A stretch of DNA of 64,000 nt from assembly GCA_016278325.1 (NCBI GenBank), contig JADQCB010000021.1:1-64000 (forward strand), given 5' to 3'. The translations under genes were made by a program, and so were the position numbers. This stretch comes from Actibacterium sp. Lineage in GTDB: Bacteria; Pseudomonadota; Alphaproteobacteria; Rhodobacterales; Rhodobacteraceae. The notes below the pieces were generated by a model that saw only the letters and a program-made list of their open reading frames with translations, made no database searches and was not told the DNA's origin. Shown in pieces: positions 35,437 to 46,123 of the stretch. Numbering within the stretch: position 1 is the first letter of the stretch; every line of letters begins with the position of its first letter.

Positions 35437-36507
35437 GTGAATGACGGGTCGAAAATCCTCGATGAGATGAATGAGCGAAGTCGCGAGGTCTTTCGCCGGG
35501 TGGTCGAGGGCTATCTTGAAACCGGCGATCCCGTTGGCAGCCGGACGCTCAGCCGCAGCATGAGCGAAAAGGTCAGCGCCGCAACCATCCGCAACGTGAT
35601 GCAGGATCTGGAGTTCCTGGGTCTTCTCGGCTCGCCGCATGTGTCGGCCGGGCGCGTTCCCACCCAGCTGGGGCTGCGCATGTTCGTGGACGGCCTGCTG
35701 GAGGTGCGCGACCTGGATGTAGAGGATCGTGAAAAGATCGACGCCACCATGGGCAGCAACGAGCGCGATGTCGGCACAATGCTCGACCGGATCGGTTCGG
35801 CATTGTCGGGGGTCACGCATGGCGCCAGCCTGGTGCTGGCCCCCAAGCACGAGGCGCCGATCAAGCATATCGAGTTCGTCAGTCTCGGGCATGACCGGGC
35901 GCTGGTCGTGCTGGTCTTCGCCGACGGGCATGTCGAGAACCGGGTTTTCACGCCGCCGCCGGGCCAGACCCCCAGTTCGATGCGCGAAGCGGCCAATTTC
36001 CTGAATGCGCTGGCCGAGGGAAAGACCCTGACTGAACTTCGCAGCGTGATGGAGACGGAGATTGCCGTGCGCCGGCGCGAGCTGGACAACCTGGCGCGCG
36101 TCATGGTCGAAAGCGGCCTGGCCGTCTGGGAAAACGAGGGCGAGCCCTATGAACGGCTGATCGTGCGGGGCCGGGCGAATCTGTTGGGCGATTCGGCCGA
36201 GGACGAAGAGCTGGACCGGATACGAGAGCTGTTCGACGACCTGGAGCGCAAGCGCGACATCGTGGAATTCCTCGAACTCGCCGAGGCGGGGGAAGGGGTG
36301 CGGATTTTCATCGGCTCGGAGAACAAACTTTTTTCTCTTTCGGGTTCCTCTCTGGTGGTCTCTCCATATATGAACGCTGACCGAAGGATCATTGGCGCCG
36401 TTGGCGTGATCGGTCCGAAACGGTTGAACTATGGCCGGATCGTTCCGATCGTGGATTATACGGCCCAACTGGTCGGAAAGATGATCTCTGACCGGGGTAA
36501 GGGATAG
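35437..36507 (+). CDS. hrcA: Heat-inducible transcription repressor HrcA
   Basis: A 356-residue repressor that binds the CIRCE operator, usually before groESL, and is released when GroEL is titrated by misfolded protein. The N-terminal winged helix includes YLETGDPVGSRTLS and SAATIRNVMQDLEFLGLL (about residues 27-67). The GAF-like middle and the inserted dimerisation segment follow, ending VDYTAQLVGKMISD. The start is GTG 35437 with AAGGAG nine bases before. No CIRCE element is visible in this window, so its targets lie elsewhere. grpE follows three bases after the stop. Confidence 0.96.
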   Translation: MNDGSKILDEMNERSREVFRRVVEGYLETGDPVGSRTLSRSMSEKVSAATIRNVMQDLEFLGLLGSPHVSAGRVPTQLGLRMFVDGLLEVRDLDVEDREKIDATMGSNERDVGTMLDRIGSALSGVTHGASLVLAPKHEAPIKHIEFVSLGHDRALVVLVFADGHVENRVFTPPPGQTPSSMREAANFLNALAEGKTLTELRSVMETEIAVRRRELDNLARVMVESGLAVWENEGEPYERLIVRGRANLLGDSAEDEELDRIRELFDDLERKRDIVEFLELAEAGEGVRIFIGSENKLFSLSGSSLVVSPYMNADRRIIGAVGVIGPKRLNYGRIVPIVDYTAQLVGKMISDRGKG

Positions 36508-36510
36508 AAA

Positions 36511-37095
36511 ATGTCAGAAGCAAAGAACCAAGAGAAACCGGATACCGAGGAGCAGGCGGAGCCGCAGGGCGGTTTCGCGGAAGGGGAAGACATGTTCAAC
36601 GGTGCTGCCGAGGCCGCGCAGGACGATGCGCTTGAAACCCTGCGCGCCGAACGCGACGAGATGCGCGACCGGTTCATGCGGGCGCTGGCCGATGCCGAAA
36701 ATGCGCGCAAGCGGGGCGAGCGTGACCGCCGCGAGGCCGAGCAATACGGCGGCTCGAAACTGGCGCGCGACATGCTGCCGGTCTTCGACAATCTCAGCCG
36801 GGCGCTGGAGTCGATCCAGGAAGATCAGCGCAGCGCGAACAAGGCGCTGGTCGAGGGGGTCGAGCTGACCCTCAAGGAATTGCTGAACGTATTCGCAAAG
36901 CATGGAATCGAGCCGATTGCGCCCGAAATCGGCGATACCTTCGACCCGCAGCGGCACGAAGCGATGTTCGAGGCGCCGGTGCCGGAAACGAAGGCGGGCG
37001 ATATCATCCAGGTGATGGAGGCCGGCTTCATGTTGCATGACCGCCTGTTGCGCCCGGCCAAGGTCGGCGTTTCGTCGACGCCGTCCGCGGCCTGA
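36511..37095 (+). CDS. grpE: Nucleotide exchange factor GrpE
   Basis: A 194-residue DnaK co-chaperone that speeds ADP release. It has an acidic, disordered N terminus (about 1-40), a long coiled coil (about 45-110; RAERDEMRDRFMRALADAENARKRGERD, described by position) and the C-terminal beta wing with the family motif QVMEAGFMLHDRLLRPAKVGVS. It is co-transcribed with hrcA. It converges with mutS 40 bases away, where only a weak five-pair hairpin (37104-37120) is visible. Confidence 0.96.
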   Translation: MSEAKNQEKPDTEEQAEPQGGFAEGEDMFNGAAEAAQDDALETLRAERDEMRDRFMRALADAENARKRGERDRREAEQYGGSKLARDMLPVFDNLSRALESIQEDQRSANKALVEGVELTLKELLNVFAKHGIEPIAPEIGDTFDPQRHEAMFEAPVPETKAGDIIQVMEAGFMLHDRLLRPAKVGVSSTPSAA

Positions 37096-37135
37096 CCGGA
37101 CCGCGCTTTTCCGACAAGCGAAACCGCCGGCGCCG

Positions 37136-39778
37136 TTATTCCGCGGCGGCGGCTTTCAGATCGTAAAGAAGCTGGAGCGCATCGCGCGGGGTCAGCTCGT
37201 CGGGGTGGATCCCGTCGAGCATCTGCCGCAGCGGCGAGGGTTTGTCGGGCCGCTCGGCCGGGCGCGGCGTGGCGGCGAAAAGCGGCAGGTCGTCGATCAG
37301 CGCCTTTTGTGCGCCGCCTTCGCGTTCGCCCCTTTCAAGCGCGTCCAGCACCACCCGCGCGCGCTGGACGACGGCATCGGGCAACCCGGCCAGGCGCGCG
37401 ACCTGAACCCCATAGGACCGGTCCGCGGCGCCGCGAATGACCTCGTGCAGGAAAATCACGTCGCCGTCCCATTCCTTCACCGCGACGGTCGCGTTTTCCA
37501 CGCCGTCGAGCTTTCCCGCCAGCGTGGTCAATTCGTGATAATGGGTCGCGAACAGGGCGCGGCACCGGTTCACGTCATGCAGATGTTCCATCGTCGCCCA
37601 GGCGATGGACAGCCCGTCATAGGTGGCGGTGCCCCGCCCGATCTCGTCGAGAATCACCAGCGCGCGATCGTCGGCCTGGTTCAGGATCGCGGCGGTCTCG
37701 ACCATCTCGACCATGAAGGTGGACCGGCCGCGGGCCAGGTCGTCCGAGGCACCGACCCGGCTGAAAAGCTGCGACACGATCCCGATATGGGCGCGACGCG
37801 CGGGCACGAAACTGCCCGCCTGGGCCAGCAGCGCGATCAGGGCGTTCTGTCGAAGAAATGTCGATTTGCCCGCCATGTTGGGCCCGGTGAGCAACCAGAT
37901 CGCGGCGCCGTCCCCGGCGGAAAGATCACAATCATTGGCGATGAACGGCGCGCCGTCCTGCTTGCGCAACGCCCGCTCGACCACCGGGTGGCGTCCGCCC
38001 TCCACGTGAAACGCGCGGCTCTCATCGACCTGTGGCTCTATCCAGCTTTCCTCTCGGGCGAGGGTGGCGAATGCGGTATTCAGGTCGATCCCGGCCAATG
38101 CGGCAGCGGCCTGTCCGATCTGCGCAGCGTGATCGAGAATATCCGATTTCAGGGCGTCATAGAGCCTTTTCTCAATCTCCAGCGCCCGGTTGCCCGCGTT
38201 CAGTATCCGCGTTTCCATCTCGGACAGGTCCACAGTCGTGAACCGCACCGCATTGGCGGTTGTCTGGCGGTGGATGAAGCGCGCGTTCAGCGGCGCGGAA
38301 AGCATCTTCTCGGCATGGGTCGCGGGCGTCTCGATGAAATAGCCGAGCACGTTGTTATGCTTGATCTTCAACGACTGGATGCCGGTCTCGGTGACGAAAT
38401 CGGCCTGCATCCCGGCGATGATCCCGCGCCCTTCGTCGCGCAGGGTCCGTGCCTCGTCCAGGTCCGCGTCGAAGCCCGGCGCGATGAAGCCGCCATCGCG
38501 GACCTGCTGCGGCGGTTCGGCGACAAGGGCGTGATCCAGCCGGTCCAGCACCGGATCGTGGCCGCAAAGCGCCTGGGCCGCATCGGCGATCAGGTCGGGG
38601 GCATCGGCCGGCAGATCGTTCGCGACCTGCACGGCCTGCGCCAGGCCGGTCCGGATCGCCGCCAGGTCGCGCGGACCGCCACGATCCAGGCCCAGCCGCG
38701 AAAGCGCCCGGTCCATGTCGGGCGCCCTGCGCAGATGGGCGCGCAGCGCATCGGTCAGCGCCGGCCGCTCGGTGAAATACCGCACCGCAGCCAGCCGCGC
38801 GTGGATCTCCCCCGGCTTGCGCGACGGGCTTGAAATGCGCCGCTCCAGCAGGCGGGCGCCGGGGGCCGTCACGGTGCGGTCGATCGCCGACAGAAGCGAG
38901 CCGTCGCGCCCGCCCGACAGGCTGGCGGTCATTTCCAGGTTGCGCCGGGTCGCGGCGTCGATCTGCATCACCATCTCGGCGGCTTCACGCACCGGCGGGC
39001 GCAACAGGGGCAATTTGCCCTTTTGCGTGATCTCCAGATAGGCGACGAGCGCCCCCATCGCCGAAATCTCGGGGCGGGTAAACCCGGCGAAAGCATCGAG
39101 GCTGGCCACCTCGAAGAGCGCGCACAGGCGTTTGCGGGCCGAGGTGCTGTCGAAACTTTCGCGTGACAATGGCGTCAGGGCGGCGCCGCTGTCCGAGACG
39201 ATTTCGGCCAATTCGGTCTCTTTTCCCTCGGAAACGACGATCTCGCGCGGGGCGAGGCGGGCCAGTTCCGGCGGCAGGCGCACCGGCGCACAGGGCATCA
39301 CACGCAAGGCACCGGTCGAAATGTCCACCCAGGCCAGCGCCGCCTGGTCCCGCACCTCGGCCCAGGCGGCAAGGAAATTGTGGCGCCGCGCTTCCAGCAG
39401 GCTCTCTTCGGTCAGGGTTCCGGGGGTGACAAGGCGGACCACGTCGCGGCGGACCACCGATTTCGAACCGCGTCGCTTCGCCTCTGCGGGGTCTTCCATC
39501 TGTTCGCACACGGCCACGCGGAACCCCTTGCGGATCAGCGTCAGCAGATAGTTTTCCGACGAATGCACCGGAACCCCGCACATCGGGATGTCCTGGCCCA
39601 TATGCTTGCCGCGCTTGGTCAGCGCAATGTCCAGCGCCTCGGCCGCCGCAATGGCGTCGTCGAAGAACATCTCGTAGAAATCGCCCATGCGATAGAACAG
39701 CAGGGCGCCGGGATGCGCCTGCTTTATCTCCAGATACTGGGCCATCATCGGTGTCACGGCTGTGTTGGCGACTTTCAC
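37136..39778 (-). CDS. mutS: DNA mismatch repair protein MutS
   Basis: An 880-residue mismatch sensor. The N-terminal domain has the mismatch-intercalating motif [11 protein letters not shown] (Phe and Glu; residues about 29-39). Connector, lever and clamp domains follow. The ATPase has Walker [15 protein letters not shown] (near residue 630), [14 protein letters not shown] (Walker B) and an ATHYHELT switch. It recruits MutL after recognising mispairs. The start is GTG 39778; an internal ATG ten codons later is the alternative. It is divergent from the malic enzyme with 136 bases between. Length and domain order are normal. Confidence 0.97.
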   Translation of the reverse strand: MKVANTAVTPMMAQYLEIKQAHPGALLFYRMGDFYEMFFDDAIAAAEALDIALTKRGKHMGQDIPMCGVPVHSSENYLLTLIRKGFRVAVCEQMEDPAEAKRRGSKSVVRRDVVRLVTPGTLTEESLLEARRHNFLAAWAEVRDQAALAWVDISTGALRVMPCAPVRLPPELARLAPREIVVSEGKETELAEIVSDSGAALTPLSRESFDSTSARKRLCALFEVASLDAFAGFTRPEISAMGALVAYLEITQKGKLPLLRPPVREAAEMVMQIDAATRRNLEMTASLSGGRDGSLLSAIDRTVTAPGARLLERRISSPSRKPGEIHARLAAVRYFTERPALTDALRAHLRRAPDMDRALSRLGLDRGGPRDLAAIRTGLAQAVQVANDLPADAPDLIADAAQALCGHDPVLDRLDHALVAEPPQQVRDGGFIAPGFDADLDEARTLRDEGRGIIAGMQADFVTETGIQSLKIKHNNVLGYFIETPATHAEKMLSAPLNARFIHRQTTANAVRFTTVDLSEMETRILNAGNRALEIEKRLYDALKSDILDHAAQIGQAAAALAGIDLNTAFATLAREESWIEPQVDESRAFHVEGGRHPVVERALRKQDGAPFIANDCDLSAGDGAAIWLLTGPNMAGKSTFLRQNALIALLAQAGSFVPARRAHIGIVSQLFSRVGASDDLARGRSTFMVEMVETAAILNQADDRALVILDEIGRGTATYDGLSIAWATMEHLHDVNRCRALFATHYHELTTLAGKLDGVENATVAVKEWDGDVIFLHEVIRGAADRSYGVQVARLAGLPDAVVQRARVVLDALERGEREGGAQKALIDDLPLFAATPRPAERPDKPSPLRQMLDGIHPDELTPRDALQLLYDLKAAAAE

Positions 39779-39914
39779 GAAACCCCCCCGGCTCTGTCAT
39801 TGCGCGACCTTACAAACCGCGATGCAGGCACGAAAGCGGATTTCCATCTTTTGTTGTCGCATTCCTCGGCGCCCGTTAAGACGGGTAGGCTTGGAGGGAG
39901 GAGGCAAGCCGCAG

Positions 39915-42170
39915 ATGACGAAAGCCAGAATCACGCCCGAAGAGGCGCTCGCCTATCACCTGGAGCCCATGCCGGGAAAATACGAGGTCGTCGCCACCAC
40001 CTCTATGACGACGCAGCGTGACCTGTCACTGGCCTATTCGCCCGGCGTCGCGGTGCCGGTGCAGGCCATCGCCGATGCGCCCGAAACCGCGTATGACTAT
40101 ACCACCAAGGGCAACATGGTCGCCGTGATCAGCAATGGCACGGCGATCCTGGGCATGGGCAACCTCGGCGCCCTCGCCTCCAAGCCGGTGATGGAAGGCA
40201 AGGCGGTGCTTTTCAAGCGCTTCGCCGATGTCAACGCCATCGACATCGAACTGGACAGCGAAGACCCCGACGAGATCATCCGGGCGATCAGGTTGATGGG
40301 CCCGACCTTCGGCGGCATCAACCTGGAGGATATCAAGGCGCCGGAATGTTTCATCATCGAGCAGCGTCTCAAGGAAGAGATGGACATTCCGGTCTTTCAC
40401 GACGACCAGCACGGCACCGCGGTGATCTGCGCCGCCGGCCTGATCAACGCGCTGCACCTGTCGGGCAAGAAGATCGCGGATTGCCGGATCGTCCTGAACG
40501 GGGCCGGCGCGGCTGGAATCGCCTGCCTGGAGCTTCTCAAATCCATGGGGGCCGCGCATGACAACTGCATCATGTGCGATACCAAGGGCGTGATCTGGCA
40601 GGGCCGGACCGAGGGCATGAACCAGTGGAAATCGGCCCATGCGGCACGCACCGATGCCCGCACGCTGGCCGATGCGATGGCGGGGGCCGACGTGTTTCTG
40701 GGCGTGTCGGTCAAGGGCGCCGTGACCCGGGACATGGTGGCCAGCATGGCCGACGATCCGGTGATCTTCGCCATGGCCAACCCCGATCCCGAAATCACCC
40801 CGGAAGAAGCGCAAGAGGTCCGCCCCGACGCGATCGTGGCGACCGGGCGGTCGGATTATCCCAACCAGGTGAATAACGTTCTGGGTTTTCCCTATCTCTT
40901 CCGCGGCGCGCTGGACATCAACGCCCGCGCGATCAACGACGAGATGAAGATCGCCTGCGCCGAGGCGCTGGCCGCCCTGGCGCGCGAGGACGTGCCCGAC
41001 GAGGTCGCCATAGCCTATGGCCGCAAGCTGAGCTTCGGGCGCGACTATATCATTCCCACCCCTTTCGACCCACGGCTGATCCATCGCATCCCGCCGGCCG
41101 TCGCCCGGGCGGGAATGGCAACCGGCGTGGCGCGACGCCCGATCGTCGACATCGACGGCTACCAGGCGTCGCTCAAGGCCCGGATGGACCCCACCGCCAA
41201 CATCCTGCGCGGTATCTCGGCCCGCGCCCGGGCCGCCCAGGCCCGGATGATCTTTGCCGAGGGCGACGACCCGCGCGTGCTGCGCGCCGCGGTCGCCTAT
41301 CAGCGCGCGGGCTATGGCAAGGCGCTGGTCGTCGGACGAGAGACCGATGTGCGCCAGCGCCTGAAGGCCGAAGGGCTGGGCGACATGGTGAACGAGCTGG
41401 AGATCGTGAACGCGGCCAACACCCCGCATCTTGAGACCTACAAGGAATTTCTCTATCTGCGGCTCCAGCGCAAGGGCCAGGACCGGCAGGATGTGCATCG
41501 GCTGGCCGCGCGCGACAGGCATGTTTTCTCGGCGCTGATGCTGGCGCATGGGCATGGCGACGGGATGGTCACCGGCGCGACCCGCAAATCCGCCCATGTC
41601 ATGGAACTCATCAACCATGTTTTCGACGCCACGCCGCGGGCCGGGGCGGTTGGGGTGACGGCGCTGCTGCACAAGGGTCGGGTGGTGTTGGTTGCCGACA
41701 CGCTGGTTCACGAATGGCCCGATGAAGAGGATCTTGCCAATATCGCCGAACGCAGCGCCGGTGTCGCCCGCGGCCTCGGCCTGGAACCGCGCGTGGCCTT
41801 CGTCAGTTTCTCGACTTTCGGCTATCCCGTCAGCGAGCGTGCGACGAAAATGAACCTCGCGCCGCAGGTGCTGGACCGCCGCGGGGTGGATTTCGAATAC
41901 GAAGGCGAAATGGCCGTCGACGTGGCGCTGAATGCGCGGGCGATGGCAAGCTATCCGTTTTCGCGCCTCGGCGGTCCGGCAAATGTCCTGGTGGTGCCGG
42001 CACGGCATTCGGCCTCGATCTCGGTCAAGCTGATGCAGGAAATGGCCGGGGCGACCGTCATCGGCCCGATCCTGGCCGGCGTGGACAAGCCGATCCAGAT
42101 CTGCTCGACCGTCTCGACCGTGAACGACATCACCAACATGGCCCTGCTCGCGGCCAGCAAGGTGGGCTGA
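39915..42170 (+). CDS. maeB: NADP-dependent malic enzyme with phosphotransacetylase-like domain
   Basis: A 751-residue two-domain enzyme converting malate to pyruvate with NADPH and CO2. The N-terminal malic domain (about 1-430) has SMTTQRDLSLAYSPGVAVP, FHDDQHGTAVICAAGLINAL and the NADP-binding loop LNGAGAAGIACLELL. The C-terminal domain (about 435-751) resembles phosphate acetyltransferase but is regarded as regulatory, binding acetyl-CoA. It supplies NADPH and gluconeogenic or anaplerotic balance. ATG 39915 follows a GGAGGGAGGAGG run; the upstream in-frame extension is not homologous. A weak hairpin (42208-42221) with TTTT follows. Confidence 0.96.
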   Translation: MTKARITPEEALAYHLEPMPGKYEVVATTSMTTQRDLSLAYSPGVAVPVQAIADAPETAYDYTTKGNMVAVISNGTAILGMGNLGALASKPVMEGKAVLFKRFADVNAIDIELDSEDPDEIIRAIRLMGPTFGGINLEDIKAPECFIIEQRLKEEMDIPVFHDDQHGTAVICAAGLINALHLSGKKIADCRIVLNGAGAAGIACLELLKSMGAAHDNCIMCDTKGVIWQGRTEGMNQWKSAHAARTDARTLADAMAGADVFLGVSVKGAVTRDMVASMADDPVIFAMANPDPEITPEEAQEVRPDAIVATGRSDYPNQVNNVLGFPYLFRGALDINARAINDEMKIACAEALAALAREDVPDEVAIAYGRKLSFGRDYIIPTPFDPRLIHRIPPAVARAGMATGVARRPIVDIDGYQASLKARMDPTANILRGISARARAAQARMIFAEGDDPRVLRAAVAYQRAGYGKALVVGRETDVRQRLKAEGLGDMVNELEIVNAANTPHLETYKEFLYLRLQRKGQDRQDVHRLAARDRHVFSALMLAHGHGDGMVTGATRKSAHVMELINHVFDATPRAGAVGVTALLHKGRVVLVADTLVHEWPDEEDLANIAERSAGVARGLGLEPRVAFVSFSTFGYPVSERATKMNLAPQVLDRRGVDFEYEGEMAVDVALNARAMASYPFSRLGGPANVLVVPARHSASISVKLMQEMAGATVIGPILAGVDKPIQICSTVSTVNDITNMALLAASKVG

Positions 42171-42389
42171 GACCGAACATCGCCCGACCGGCGCGGCAGT
42201 CCCGTTGCGAAAGACTTTTCGGGTTTTCATGAAACTGTTTCGCCTGCGTCCGGCTGCCGCAGGTCTTGCCAAATGCCATCTCCATCGTTTTGCTGTTAGC
42301 CCATGACAGGGAGGGCGCCGGCTTTACGCCGCATCGGGCCGGCGCAACGCGGTGGGAACCGCGACACAGAAAGCGGTGCTGGATTTCAC
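42171..42389 (+). promoter_or_regulatory. Structured leader region before xdhA
   Basis: A 219-base gap after maeB. Near its 3' end two hairpins sit in tandem. GCGCCGGC (42315-42322) pairs perfectly with GCCGGCGC (42338-42345) around a 15-base loop. Two bases later CGCGGT (42348-42353) pairs with ACCGCG (42358-42363) around GGGA, a GNRA tetraloop. The xdhA ATG lies 27 bases downstream. This is the layout of a cis-regulatory leader, but I cannot assign it to a riboswitch class. An ATG at 42303 is in frame with xdhA, so translation through the region cannot be excluded. The left part holds a weak maeB terminator-like hairpin (42208-42221). Confidence 0.4.
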
Positions 42390-43796
42390 ATGGCCGAAAT
42401 CGTGTTTCTTCTGAACGGAGAGACCGTGCGCGTCGGGCAAGAACCCGCGACACGCACGTTGCTGGACTGGCTGCGGGACACGCGCGGCCTGACCGGAACC
42501 AAGGAAGGCTGCAACGAGGGCGACTGCGGCGCCTGCACGGTAATGGTCAGCACCGCCGGCGTCGCGCGCGCAATGAACGGCTGCCTTCTTTTTCTGCCCC
42601 AGCTGCATGGCAAGGCGGTGCGAACCGTCGAGGGTATCTCAGGCCCGGACGGCCAGCTGCACCCAATGCAGCAGGCGATGATCGACAATCACGGCTCGCA
42701 ATGCGGGTTCTGCACACCGGGTTTCGTGGTCTCGATGGCCGTGGCCCATGCCAACGGCGCCAGCGACTGGGATGATCAGCTTGCCGGCAATCTGTGCCGG
42801 TGCACCGGCTATGCCCCGATCATACGCGCCGCCCGCGCGGCCGCCGCCAGCCCCGTGCCCGACTGGATCACGTCCGATCTGGCCTTCACCTCGGCGGAAA
42901 TACTCCCGGGGGTGCGGGGGCAGGCAGCCCCCGCCGGCCCGACCTTCGCGATGCCGCGCTCCTCGGACGAACTCGCAGACTGGTATGCCGCCCATCCCGA
43001 CGCCACGCTTGTCGCCGGGGCCACAGATGTCGGCCTGTGGGTCACCAAGCAGCTCCGCGACCTCGCGCCGGTGGCCTTCCTGGATGGCTGCGCCGATCTG
43101 AAAGGGATCGCCGAAACCGATGACGGCCTGCGCATCGGCGCCTGCGCCACGCTGGCCGAGCTGCGCGTGGCGATGGCCCGCCATCACCCCGGTTTCGCCG
43201 AGCTGATCCGTCGCTACGGTTCGGCCCAGGTGCGGGGCGCGGCCACCATCGGCGGCAACATCGCCAACGGCTCGCCGATCGGCGACGGGCCGCCGGCGCT
43301 GATCGCGCTGGGGGCGACGCTGCATCTGCGCAAGGGCGAAACGCGCCGGGCGATACCGCTCGAGGATTTTTTCATCGACTATGGCAAGCAGGACCGGGCG
43401 CCGGGCGAATTCGTCGAAGGAGTCACGATCCCGCGCCAACCCGACCGGCTGAAATGCTACAAACTTTCCAAGCGGTTCGACCAGGATATCTCGGCGGTTT
43501 GCGGATGTTTCAACATCACCGTCGAATCCGGCATCGTGCGTGCCGCGCGAATCGCCTTCGGCGGCATGGCCGGGATTCCCAAGCGCGCCGCGCATGTCGA
43601 GACGGCGCTGGTCGGTCAACCCTGGACAGAGGACACCGTGGCGGCGGCGCAAGACGCCTGGGAACGGGATTTCGCCCCGATGAGCGACATGCGCGCCTCG
43701 GCCGATTACCGGATGACGGCCGCACGCAACATGCTCCGGCGCTGCCTGCTGGCGGATGCCGGAACACCCGCGCAGGTGCTGGAGGTGCAACCATGA
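42390..43796 (+). CDS. xdhA: Xanthine dehydrogenase small subunit (2Fe-2S and FAD)
   Basis: A 468-residue subunit carrying both electron-transfer cofactors. The N-terminal plant-type [2Fe-2S] domain has Cys41, Cys46, Cys49 and Cys65. The second cluster domain has Cys105/Cys108 (QCGFCTPG) and Cys136/Cys138 (CRCTG). The FAD domain has [14 protein letters not shown] and [15 protein letters not shown]. Electrons from hypoxanthine or xanthine oxidised in XdhB pass through the clusters to FAD and NAD. This is the Rhodobacter-type split enzyme (XdhA+XdhB). The chosen start matches the family N terminus; its ribosome-binding site is weak, and an in-frame ATG at 42303 is possible. xdhB overlaps its end by four bases. 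Confidence 0.95.
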   Translation: MAEIVFLLNGETVRVGQEPATRTLLDWLRDTRGLTGTKEGCNEGDCGACTVMVSTAGVARAMNGCLLFLPQLHGKAVRTVEGISGPDGQLHPMQQAMIDNHGSQCGFCTPGFVVSMAVAHANGASDWDDQLAGNLCRCTGYAPIIRAARAAAASPVPDWITSDLAFTSAEILPGVRGQAAPAGPTFAMPRSSDELADWYAAHPDATLVAGATDVGLWVTKQLRDLAPVAFLDGCADLKGIAETDDGLRIGACATLAELRVAMARHHPGFAELIRRYGSAQVRGAATIGGNIANGSPIGDGPPALIALGATLHLRKGETRRAIPLEDFFIDYGKQDRAPGEFVEGVTIPRQPDRLKCYKLSKRFDQDISAVCGCFNITVESGIVRAARIAFGGMAGIPKRAAHVETALVGQPWTEDTVAAAQDAWERDFAPMSDMRASADYRMTAARNMLRRCLLADAGTPAQVLEVQP

Positions 43797-46123
43797 GCGT
43801 GGCGACACCGCTGCCGCATGACGCGGCGGCGCTTCATGTGACCGGGCAGGCCCGTTATGTCGATGACATCCCGGTGCCTGCGACGACGCTGCACCTGGCC
43901 TTCGGCCTGTCGGAGATCGCGCATGGCCGGATCACGCGGATCGACCTGTCGCAGGTCCGCGCCGCACCCGGGGTGGTGGCGGTGCTGACGGCATCGGACC
44001 TGCCGGGCGAAAACGATGTTTCGCCGTCGGTCCATGATGAGCCGTTGCTGGCGGAGAATACGGTTTTCTATCATGGCCAGCCGATTTTCCTGGTGGTGGC
44101 GCAAAGCCATCTGGCCGCGCGCAAGGCGGCGCGGCTGGGCCGGATCACTTATGAAGAGCAGCCCGCCCTGCTGAGCATCGACGACGCCCTGGCTGCCGAT
44201 TCGCGCTTCGAAGAGGGCCCGCGCCTTTTCCGGAAGGGGGACGCCGCGGGCGCGATCGCAGAGGCGGCGCATGTGATCGAGGGCGTGATCGAGATCGGCG
44301 GGCAGGAGCATTTCTATCTGGAAGGCCAGGCCGCGCTGGCCCTGCCGCAGGAAGGTGGCGACATGGTCGTGCACTCTTCCACCCAGCATCCGACCGAGAT
44401 CCAGCACAAGGTGGCCGATGCGCTGGGTCGGCCGATGAACGCGGTCCGGGTCGAGGTCCGGCGCATGGGGGGCGGCTTTGGCGGCAAGGAAAGCCAGGGC
44501 AACGCGCTTGCCGTCGCCTGCGCCGTCGCCGCGCATGTCACCGGGCGCCCGTGCAAGATGCGCTATGACCGCGACGACGACATGACCATCACCGGCAAGC
44601 GTCACGATTTTCGCATAACCTATCGGGCGGGGTTCGACGACGAGGGTCGGATCACCGGCATCGATTTCGTGCAATACGCCCGCTGCGGCTGGTCGCAGGA
44701 TCTGTCGCTGCCGGTGGCGGACCGGGCCATGCTGCACGCGGACAACGCCTATTACCTGCCGCATGTCCGGATCGAGAGTCACCGGCTGAAGACCCACAGC
44801 CAGAGCGCGACGGCCTTTCGCGGATTCGGCGGACCGCAAGGCATGGTGGGCATCGAGCGGGTGATGGACCATATCGCGCATCACCTGAAGGTGGATCCGC
44901 TGGACGTGCGCAAGGCGAATTTCTATGCCGCGATGGCAGGTGCCTCCGGCGGGAGTATTGGGGCCGAGAAGAAGCCCGAGGCGGTGCCCCAGACGACGCC
45001 CTATCACATGCCGGTCGAGGATTTCGTGCTGCACGAAATCACCGGGGCGCTGGTCGAAAGCGCGGATTACCGGGCGCGGCGTGCGGCGGTGGCCCGGTGG
45101 AACGATGCCAATCCGGTGCTGAAAAGAGGGATTGCACTGACCCCGGTGAAATTCGGGATCTCGTTCACCCTGACCCATCTCAACCAGGCCGGTGCGCTGG
45201 TGCATGTCTATTCCGACGGGTCGATTCACATGAATCACGGCGGGACCGAGATGGGGCAGGGCCTGTTCCAGAAGGTGGCGCAGGTGGCGGCGGCGAGTTT
45301 TGCCGTCGACGTCGCGGCGGTGAAGATTACCGCGACCGACACCGGCAAGGTGCCCAACACCTCGGCCACCGCGGCTTCGTCCGGGTCGGATCTGAACGGG
45401 ATGGCGGTGAAGGCGGCCTGCGACACGATCCGCGAGCGCATCGCCCTGCACCTGGCCGAGACACATCAGACCGAGCCGGCGCGGGTCTTCTTCGAAGAGG
45501 GGCGCGTTTTCGTCGGTGACGACGTGATGAGCTTTGCCGAGGCGGCGAGATCGGCCTATGAGGCGCGGGTCAGCCTGTCGGCGACGGGGTTCTACAAGAC
45601 GCCGAAGCTGGCCTGGGACCGGATTGCCGGGCGCGGGCGGCCGTTCTTCTATTTCGCATATGGTGCGGCCGTGACCGAGGTGGTGATCGATACGCTGACT
45701 GGCGAGAACCGGATCCTGCGCACCGATATCCTGCATGACGCGGGCACCTCGCTGAACCCGGCGATCGACATTGGCCAGGTCGAGGGCGGTTTCGTGCAGG
45801 GCGCGGGCTGGCTGACCACCGAGGAGCTGGTCTGGAGCGACAAGGGCAAGCTGATGACGCATGCGCCGTCGACCTACAAGATTCCGGCCTGTTCGGATCG
45901 GCCTGCCGTTTTCAACGTCGCGTTGTGGGACAGGGGCCGGAACCGGGAGGACACGATCTATCGGTCCAAGGCGGTCGGTGAACCGCCGCTGATGCTGGGC
46001 ATATCGGCGCTCATGGCATTGTCGGATGCGGTGGCGGCCTGCGGGCCCGGGTACCCGGCGCTGGATGCGCCCGCGACGCCGGAGCGGGTTCTGGCCGCGG
46101 TGCGCCGGGTGCGAGCGGCATGA
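43793..46123 (+). CDS. xdhB: Xanthine dehydrogenase large (molybdopterin) subunit
   Basis: A 776-residue catalytic subunit of the xanthine oxidase family. [15 protein letters not shown] opens the protein. Molybdenum-cofactor contacts include [11 protein letters not shown] (about residues 222-232) and the [11 protein letters not shown] segment with the substrate-orienting Arg. The C-terminal [11 protein letters not shown] carries the base-catalyst Glu. It hydroxylates hypoxanthine to xanthine and then urate. It starts in an ATGA overlap with xdhA and ends in an ATGA overlap with xdhC, indicating tight stoichiometric coupling. The Mo-cofactor biosynthesis genes are not in the window. Confidence 0.96.
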   Translation: MSVATPLPHDAAALHVTGQARYVDDIPVPATTLHLAFGLSEIAHGRITRIDLSQVRAAPGVVAVLTASDLPGENDVSPSVHDEPLLAENTVFYHGQPIFLVVAQSHLAARKAARLGRITYEEQPALLSIDDALAADSRFEEGPRLFRKGDAAGAIAEAAHVIEGVIEIGGQEHFYLEGQAALALPQEGGDMVVHSSTQHPTEIQHKVADALGRPMNAVRVEVRRMGGGFGGKESQGNALAVACAVAAHVTGRPCKMRYDRDDDMTITGKRHDFRITYRAGFDDEGRITGIDFVQYARCGWSQDLSLPVADRAMLHADNAYYLPHVRIESHRLKTHSQSATAFRGFGGPQGMVGIERVMDHIAHHLKVDPLDVRKANFYAAMAGASGGSIGAEKKPEAVPQTTPYHMPVEDFVLHEITGALVESADYRARRAAVARWNDANPVLKRGIALTPVKFGISFTLTHLNQAGALVHVYSDGSIHMNHGGTEMGQGLFQKVAQVAAASFAVDVAAVKITATDTGKVPNTSATAASSGSDLNGMAVKAACDTIRERIALHLAETHQTEPARVFFEEGRVFVGDDVMSFAEAARSAYEARVSLSATGFYKTPKLAWDRIAGRGRPFFYFAYGAAVTEVVIDTLTGENRILRTDILHDAGTSLNPAIDIGQVEGGFVQGAGWLTTEELVWSDKGKLMTHAPSTYKIPACSDRPAVFNVALWDRGRNREDTIYRSKAVGEPPLMLGISALMALSDAVAACGPGYPALDAPATPERVLAAVRRVRAA

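Noticed and set aside
37998-38012. CACGTGAAAC in mutS resembling a third parS
   Set aside because: Only the right arm matches; the left arm agrees with the TGTTT consensus at one of five positions, so it is not a palindrome.
37037-38833. A 598-codon plus-strand frame opposite mutS
   Set aside because: Shadow of mutS, which has all MutS motifs on the minus strand.
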